This document shows positions 59,802 to 64,000 of a DNA stretch of 64,000 nucleotides, piece after piece. The position numbers and the translations under genes are program-made. The stretch's first letter is position 1, and the number at the start of each line of letters is the position of its first letter. Under the pieces are notes generated by a model. The model saw only the letters and a program-made list of their open reading frames with translations. It ran no database searches and was not told where the DNA came from. The stretch is taken from contig NZ_PVZV01000005.1 of the NCBI RefSeq assembly GCF_002995495.1, forward strand, positions 248,001 to 312,000, read 5' to 3'. The stretch is from Actinocorallia populi (GTDB lineage: Bacteria; Actinomycetota; Actinomycetes; Streptosporangiales; Streptosporangiaceae).

Positions 59802-60788
59802 ATGGCGAGGATCGTGGAGCACGGGACCTGGAAGCCGACGGAGAAGGACGAGTCCCGGCATGCCCCCGGTGAGGGGACATTGTGGAACGAGTCCTACTAT
59901 TTCGACTTCGTTACCGAGGACGGGAAGCTCGGCGGCTACGTCCGGCTCGGGCTGTACCCGAACTGGGACCGGGCCTGGTACTGGGCCTGCGTGACAGGAC
60001 CCGGCCGTCCGCTCGTCATCGTCGCCGACAACGACGCGCCGCTGCCCGCATCCGGTGGGACGACGGTCGAGGCGGACTCCTACCGGGCCGCGCAGGAGAT
60101 CCCGGAGCCGTTCGGCCCGGCGCGCGTGACCCTGGACGGCACCGCGCACGTCCTCCCCGACGCGGCACAGGCCTACGGCGACCTCGGCACGGCCGAGACC
60201 ACCCGGCTCGTCCTCGACCTGGAATGGCACACCGTCGGCGGCGTCTACCCGTACAAGGACCTGCCGCGCTACGAGATCCCGTGCACGGTCTCGGGAACGG
60301 TCCGAATCGGCGACGAGACGTTCACCGTCACCGCCTCGGGAGAGCGGGACCACTCCTGGGGCGAGCGCGACTGGTGGTCGGTGTCGTGGTTGTGGACGTC
60401 GGGAAGGCTCCAGGACGACACCTGGTTCCACGGCATGCAGGCCAACATCGGGTTCCCGCTGGACTGGCCGTCGTTCGCCGTCACGCCGCCGGAGGCGCCC
60501 GTACACCTCGACGGCTTCTGCGCCGAGACGGTGTTCGGCGGCGACGACATGCCGGAGCTCTCACGGCTCCGGTTGAAGGGCGCGCCGATGACGGCGACGC
60601 CGGTGGCGTTCGCGCCCGTCGCGATGACCTCCCCGGACGGTGCGACCGCCCGCTTCCCGCGTGCCCTGTGCCGGTTCGAGACCGAGGACGGCCGCACCGG
60701 GTACGGCTGGACCGAGTGGCACCAGCCGCCCGGCTGGCGCGACCACGGCTGGTCGTACCTCGCCGAGACCCCGGAGGCCCACCAGTGA
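59802..60788 (+). CDS. Lipocalin-like/CrtC-type fold protein (DUF7064/7065)
   Basis: A 328-residue protein: LWNESYYFDFVTEDGKLGGYVRLGLYPN at the N-terminus, GERDHSWGERDWWSVSWLW (about residues 181-199) and GYGWTEWHQPPGW at the end. This is the beta-rich pattern of the hydroxyneurosporene-synthase/CrtC-like proteins now labelled DUF7064/7065. The activity is unknown; neighbours of this family are usually in hydrophobic-compound degradation. GGAGGAGC before the ATG. The next gene overlaps (GTGA). Confidence 0.75.
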   Translation: MARIVEHGTWKPTEKDESRHAPGEGTLWNESYYFDFVTEDGKLGGYVRLGLYPNWDRAWYWACVTGPGRPLVIVADNDAPLPASGGTTVEADSYRAAQEIPEPFGPARVTLDGTAHVLPDAAQAYGDLGTAETTRLVLDLEWHTVGGVYPYKDLPRYEIPCTVSGTVRIGDETFTVTASGERDHSWGERDWWSVSWLWTSGRLQDDTWFHGMQANIGFPLDWPSFAVTPPEAPVHLDGFCAETVFGGDDMPELSRLRLKGAPMTATPVAFAPVAMTSPDGATARFPRALCRFETEDGRTGYGWTEWHQPPGWRDHGWSYLAETPEAHQ

Positions 60789-61843
60789 GCGCCGCCGCCC
60801 TCCCCGACGCCTCCGGGCTGACCGCCGACTGGCTGACCGAGGCGCTCGCCCCCCGGCTCGCGGGCGTGAAGGTCACCGGCGTCGAGGCCGCCCCCGTCGG
60901 CACCGGCCAGGTCTCCGACACCTTCCGCCTCACCCTGGCCTACGACCGCCCCGCCGACCTGCCCGCCACCCTGATCGCCAAGGTCCCGGCCCTGGACCCG
61001 GCGAGCCGCGCGGCCGCCAGGGCCATCCGCACCTACGAGATCGAGGCGGGCTTCTACACCCATCTGGCCACGGGGCTGGCCGCCGCCGTCCCCGTCTGCC
61101 ACTTCAGCGCCCATGAGGCGGAGAACGACGACTACACCGTCCTCCTGGAGGACCTCGCCCCGGCCCGCCCCGGCGACCAGCTCGCCGGCATCACCGTCGA
61201 GGAGGCGGCGGCCGCCGCGGACGAGCTGGCGCTCCTGCACGCGGCGGGCTGGGACTCACCCGACCTGGCGGCCCTGCCCTGGCTGAACCGCCACGACACG
61301 GCCTCCGCCGAGTTCACCGCCGCCATGATCACCGGCCTGTACGAGGGCTTCCGCGAACGCTACGCCGACCGACTCTCCGCCGAGGTCCTGACCCTCCTGG
61401 AGGACTTCGTCCCGCGCCTCGGCGCCTACCTGACGCCCGGCTCCGGCCCGTCCACCCTCGTCCACGGCGACTTCCGCGCCGACAACCTCCTGTTCGGCCG
61501 CCCCCGTCCCGTCATCCTGGACTGGCAGACCTGCGCCTACGGCTCCCCGCTGTCCGACCTGGCCTACCTCCTGGGCTCCAGCCTCCCCGTCGAGACCCGC
61601 CGCGCCCACGAACGGACCCTCGTCCGGCGCTACCACGCGGCCCTCACCTCGAGCGGCGTCCCCCTCGGCTGGGACGACTGCTGGACGTCCTACCGCGAAC
61701 ACGTCTTCCACGGCATAGCCATGGCCGTCGGCGCCTCCATGCTCGTGGAACGCACCGACCGAGGCGACGAGATGTTCTGCACCATGACCACCCGCCACGC
61801 CCACCACGCCCTGGACCTGGACTCCCTGTCCCTGCTCGGTTGA
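60785..61843 (+). CDS. Aminoglycoside phosphotransferase-like kinase
   Basis: A 352-residue protein of the APH/ecdysteroid-kinase-like group. It has the Brenner motif LVHGDFRADNLLFGR (about residues 228-242), where H, D and N are catalytic, followed by VILDWQTCAYGSPLSDLAYLLG with the DFG-like aspartate. The nucleotide lysine is in LIAKVP. It may phosphorylate a small alcohol or acyl-type substrate; resistance is not implied. Translationally coupled to the preceding gene, so they act in one pathway. Confidence 0.9.
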   Translation: MSAAALPDASGLTADWLTEALAPRLAGVKVTGVEAAPVGTGQVSDTFRLTLAYDRPADLPATLIAKVPALDPASRAAARAIRTYEIEAGFYTHLATGLAAAVPVCHFSAHEAENDDYTVLLEDLAPARPGDQLAGITVEEAAAAADELALLHAAGWDSPDLAALPWLNRHDTASAEFTAAMITGLYEGFRERYADRLSAEVLTLLEDFVPRLGAYLTPGSGPSTLVHGDFRADNLLFGRPRPVILDWQTCAYGSPLSDLAYLLGSSLPVETRRAHERTLVRRYHAALTSSGVPLGWDDCWTSYREHVFHGIAMAVGASMLVERTDRGDEMFCTMTTRHAHHALDLDSLSLLG

Positions 61844-61964
61844 CCGCCGATGGCGGCTGGAAAAGCCTGCGGGTCCTGCCCGACGGAAGGGAGGCCAGGA
61901 CGTGGGGGCCGTCCGGCGGGAAGTTCCCCTGCCCGTGGCAGGAGTGATCGGCCCGCCGCCGGCG

Positions 61965-62360
61965 TCAGCCGAGCTGGACGCCGAAGAAGAGGGCGAGGAG
62001 GGCGGTGACGACGCCGATGGCGCCCCAGGCGGCGAGGCCGGCCTTGGAGGTGGCGCGGCTGTGCAGGAAGGCGGCGACGCCGGAGAGGATCGCGAAGCCC
62101 ATCTTCACGTGCAGGGTGGTCGACTGGGCGTCGGAGTAGTGGTCGCTCACCTCGAGCATGTTCCACACGCCGGTGAGGAGCAGCACGGCGAAGGCGGGCC
62201 AGGCGACCTGGTTGAAGCGGCGGGCCGCGACCTTGGTGACCCCGTCGAAGCCGCGGATGGCGGGCACCAGGGCGCCGAGGGTGATCTGCCCGCCCACCCA
62301 GATGGTGGCGGCGAGCACGTGCAGGAAGACGCGCATGTTTTCGACGGTGATGGCGAGCAT
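61965..62360 (-). CDS. CopD-like small membrane protein
   Basis: A 131-residue protein with four membrane helices (VFLHVLAATIWVGGQITLGA, FNQVAWPAFAVLLLTGVW, KMGFAILSGVAAFLHS, AWGAIGVVTALLALFFGV). The H-x10-GG-like first helix and W-x-A pattern are those of CopD/DUF2269-like proteins, thought to handle copper or haem. AGGAGG precedes the ATG. Stands alone. Confidence 0.8.
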   Translation of the reverse strand: MLAITVENMRVFLHVLAATIWVGGQITLGALVPAIRGFDGVTKVAARRFNQVAWPAFAVLLLTGVWNMLEVSDHYSDAQSTTLHVKMGFAILSGVAAFLHSRATSKAGLAAWGAIGVVTALLALFFGVQLG

Positions 62361-62484
62361 GGAGGGGCCTCCTGGATTGTTCTGGACGCGCCCAGTATGC
62401 CGCCGATCAAGGGACGGGCCGATCCGGGTCGCCGGGTTCGGGTTTCGGGGTGCGGACGGCCGTCCGAGGAAGCAGGATGGAGGT

Positions 62485-62856
62485 GTGGAAGATCTTGTGG
62501 CGTTCCTCCGGGCGAGACTCGACCGGGACGAGGCGGTGGCGCGGGCCTGCATGAGCGCCGCGTGGAAGGTGGCGGCGGGCGGGACGGTCAGGGTCGATCC
62601 CGCGGGAGAGGCGGCGCCGGAGCGCGCCTTCGTGGCGACGGCGGAGAACGAGGCGTACGCCGAGCACATCGCCCGCATGGACCCGCACAGGGTGCTGCGG
62701 CAGGCCGGGGCGCAGCGGCGGTTGATCGCGCTCTACGAGAAGGAGCGGTGGGCGCGGCAGCGGGGCGTGCCGGGCGGCGGCGTGCTGGAGGACGTGCTCA
62801 GGGGCCTGGCCTCGCAGTACTCCGACCACCCCGCCTACCGGCCGGAATGGGCGTGA
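62485..62856 (+). CDS. DUF6221 protein
   Basis: A 123-residue protein with the DUF6221 pattern: VEDLVAFLRARLDRDEAVA near the start, HIARMDPHRVLRQAGAQRR in the middle and LRGLASQYSDHPAYRPEWA at the end. Function unknown; common in actinomycete accessory regions. GTG start with GGATGGAGG closely upstream. Ends 6 bp before the convergent hydrolase gene. Confidence 0.86.
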   Translation: MEDLVAFLRARLDRDEAVARACMSAAWKVAAGGTVRVDPAGEAAPERAFVATAENEAYAEHIARMDPHRVLRQAGAQRRLIALYEKERWARQRGVPGGGVLEDVLRGLASQYSDHPAYRPEWA

Positions 62857-62862
62857 GGCCCC

Positions 62863-64000
62863 TCAGGGGACGACGGGCAGGGTGATCCAGGACGGCCGCG
62901 CCGCGTCGTGGAAGACGGTCTGCTCGGCCTTCTCCAGCGCGGGGTGGCGGTCGAAGCGCGGGTGGTTCGACCCGGCGACCTCGACGCGGATGCGGTGGCC
63001 CGCCTTGAAGACCTGGCTCGTGGCCACCAGGTCCACCTCGTGCACCGCCCGCGAGGCGGGGGAGCGGACGATGCCGTCGGCGACGTTCAGGGCGCGGCCG
63101 TCCGGGTGCACGTCGACGAGCTTGACCGTCCAGTCGGCGCCGGAGGCGGTGGTGGCGCCGTGCAGGGTCGCGGTCAGCTCACCGGTGACCTCCAGGTCGT
63201 GCTCGAGCGGCTCGGTGGTGAAGCACGCCACGCCGGGGTGCCCCTCGACCTCCCGCTGGTCGCGGGGGCCGACGTTGAGGGGATCGGGCAGGAGCAGCCC
63301 GCCGCCGTGGGTCGGCACGGGGTCGGCGGGGTCGTGCGGGAAGACGGACGGCGTGGCGCCCTCGGCCGGGGCGTCCGTGGAGAGCACGCCGCCGGAGTGC
63401 AGGTGGAAGCGGGTGGGGACGGCGCGGGCCAAAGGCCACGACTCCTCCTCGCGCCAGACGTTCGCGCCCATGATGAAGATCCGCACGGCGGGCCCGTCCT
63501 GGTTCCCGGCCAGGAACGCGACCTGGGTCTGCTCCAGGGCGGCCATCTGGGCCGCCGCGGACGCGCCGAAGAACACCTCGCCGGCCGCCGATCCCTGGCT
63601 GAGGTGGGTCCAGGGGCCGATGATGAGCCGTCCGCCGGGAATGCGCCTGTGGTTCTCCAGGGTGCCCTTGAGGAAGACGTCGAACCAGCCCGCCGTGTGC
63701 AGGACGGGGACGTCGATGTCCTCGTGCCGCAGGGTCGTCGCGAGCGCCTCCCAGTAGGCGTCGCGCTCGGGGTGCTCCACCCACTCGCGCCAGGCCGGGA
63801 AGTTCTCGGCGACCCGCGCCTCGGTCAGCGGGTGGTCCTCGGTCGGCGAAGGGTTCTCGCCCATGAGCGAGAACTGCTTCAGGAGCCTTCCGAGGGCCTC
63901 GGGGTCTCCGCCGCGCATGTCATGGAGCGCGCCGAGCATGCCCTGCAGCGCGCTCCAGTGGAAGGCGGATCCGACGGCCAGCGCACCGCCGTTGTAGTTG
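62863..64000 (-). CDS. CocE/NonD-family hydrolase (C-terminal part)
   Basis: The last about 379 residues of a larger enzyme cut by the window end. IDVPVLHTAGWFDVFLKGTL (with the acid-residue D in GWFD), RRIPGGRLIIGPWTHLSQGS (with the catalytic H) and a C-terminal jelly-roll domain (PADPVPTHGGG to SNHPRFDRHP) are typical of the X-Pro dipeptidyl-peptidase/CocE family. The nucleophile part lies before the window edge. Likely an acyl-ester or amide hydrolase. Confidence 0.9.
   Translation of the reverse strand, partial: NYNGGALAVGSAFHWSALQGMLGALHDMRGGDPEALGRLLKQFSLMGENPSPTEDHPLTEARVAENFPAWREWVEHPERDAYWEALATTLRHEDIDVPVLHTAGWFDVFLKGTLENHRRIPGGRLIIGPWTHLSQGSAAGEVFFGASAAAQMAALEQTQVAFLAGNQDGPAVRIFIMGANVWREEESWPLARAVPTRFHLHSGGVLSTDAPAEGATPSVFPHDPADPVPTHGGGLLLPDPLNVGPRDQREVEGHPGVACFTTEPLEHDLEVTGELTATLHGATTASGADWTVKLVDVHPDGRALNVADGIVRSPASRAVHEVDLVATSQVFKAGHRIRVEVAGSNHPRFDRHPALEKAEQTVFHDAARPSWITLPVVP

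Noticed and set aside
1-64000. tRNA, rRNA or CRISPR arrays
   Set aside because: No cloverleaf-like conserved arms, rRNA-like stretches or regularly spaced repeats were seen on reading through.

Overview
This is a high-GC actinomycete chromosomal segment. Third codon positions are almost always G or C, GTG starts are frequent, and stop/start overlaps of the ATGA, GTGA and TGATG type are common. A conservon, DUF5753 and roadblock proteins, short DUF families typical of soil actinomycetes and a SigE-family ECF sigma factor fit Streptosporangiales or Streptomycetales. I lean towards an Actinomadura/Thermomonosporaceae-like organism, but this is inference. I saw no rRNA, tRNA, CRISPR array or prophage.

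Layout. 1-4660 (minus strand): a SorC-type regulator followed by a sugar/polyol ABC importer (binding protein, ATPase, permease) and the start of an FGGY kinase. 4703-4999 is a small MITE-like element whose TA target duplication lies in the stop codon of the next gene. 4999-10909: a hotdog-fold protein, a large secreted hydrolase, a CNNM/CorC-type CBS membrane protein and a divergent GH29 protein. 10984-13962: a compact module of a protein-methyltransferase-like enzyme, a CDGSH iron-sulfur protein, a haem-oxygenase-like diiron protein and a GCS2 glutamate-cysteine ligase-like enzyme. 14212-18125: small stress or house-keeping genes, including a divergent FMN reductase/TetR pair.

18400-20164: three genes around roadblock/LC7 proteins. 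20408-25868: a complete Mrp (Mnh) cation/proton antiporter operon, A/B-C-D-E-F-G. 25874-31556: TetR, an ECF sigma factor with a putative membrane-anchored partner, enoyl-CoA hydratase, an XRE-cupin/flavoprotein pair and a FetB-like permease. 31688-38854: an ADP-ribosylglycohydrolase and a three-gene Wadjet-like SMC system (DUF2397-DUF2398-SbcC-like ATPase) that lacks the usual fourth gene, the TOPRIM nuclease. 38856-40307: a small protein and a DUF5753 regulator, separated by a region with three related repeats.

40397-45076: a stress cluster (Rho_N-like protein, KatE-type catalase, DUF6328 membrane protein) with a possible sigma-B-type promoter, and an XRE regulator. 45268-48795: a conservon (CvnA-D) whose E position holds a styrene-monooxygenase-like flavoprotein. 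48908-53503: DapF-like epimerase, carotenoid oxygenase, SUMF1-domain protein and small DUFs. 53662-59510: a hemerythrin plus formate dehydrogenase operon. 59802-64000: a lipocalin-like/aminoglycoside-phosphotransferase-like pair, a CopD-like membrane protein, DUF6221 and a truncated CocE/NonD hydrolase.

The most unusual items are the Wadjet-like set without JetD, the methyltransferase-CDGSH-diiron-GCS2 module, the MITE, the GH29 protein with replaced pocket histidines, and an RNA-like fold downstream of the formate dehydrogenase operon.
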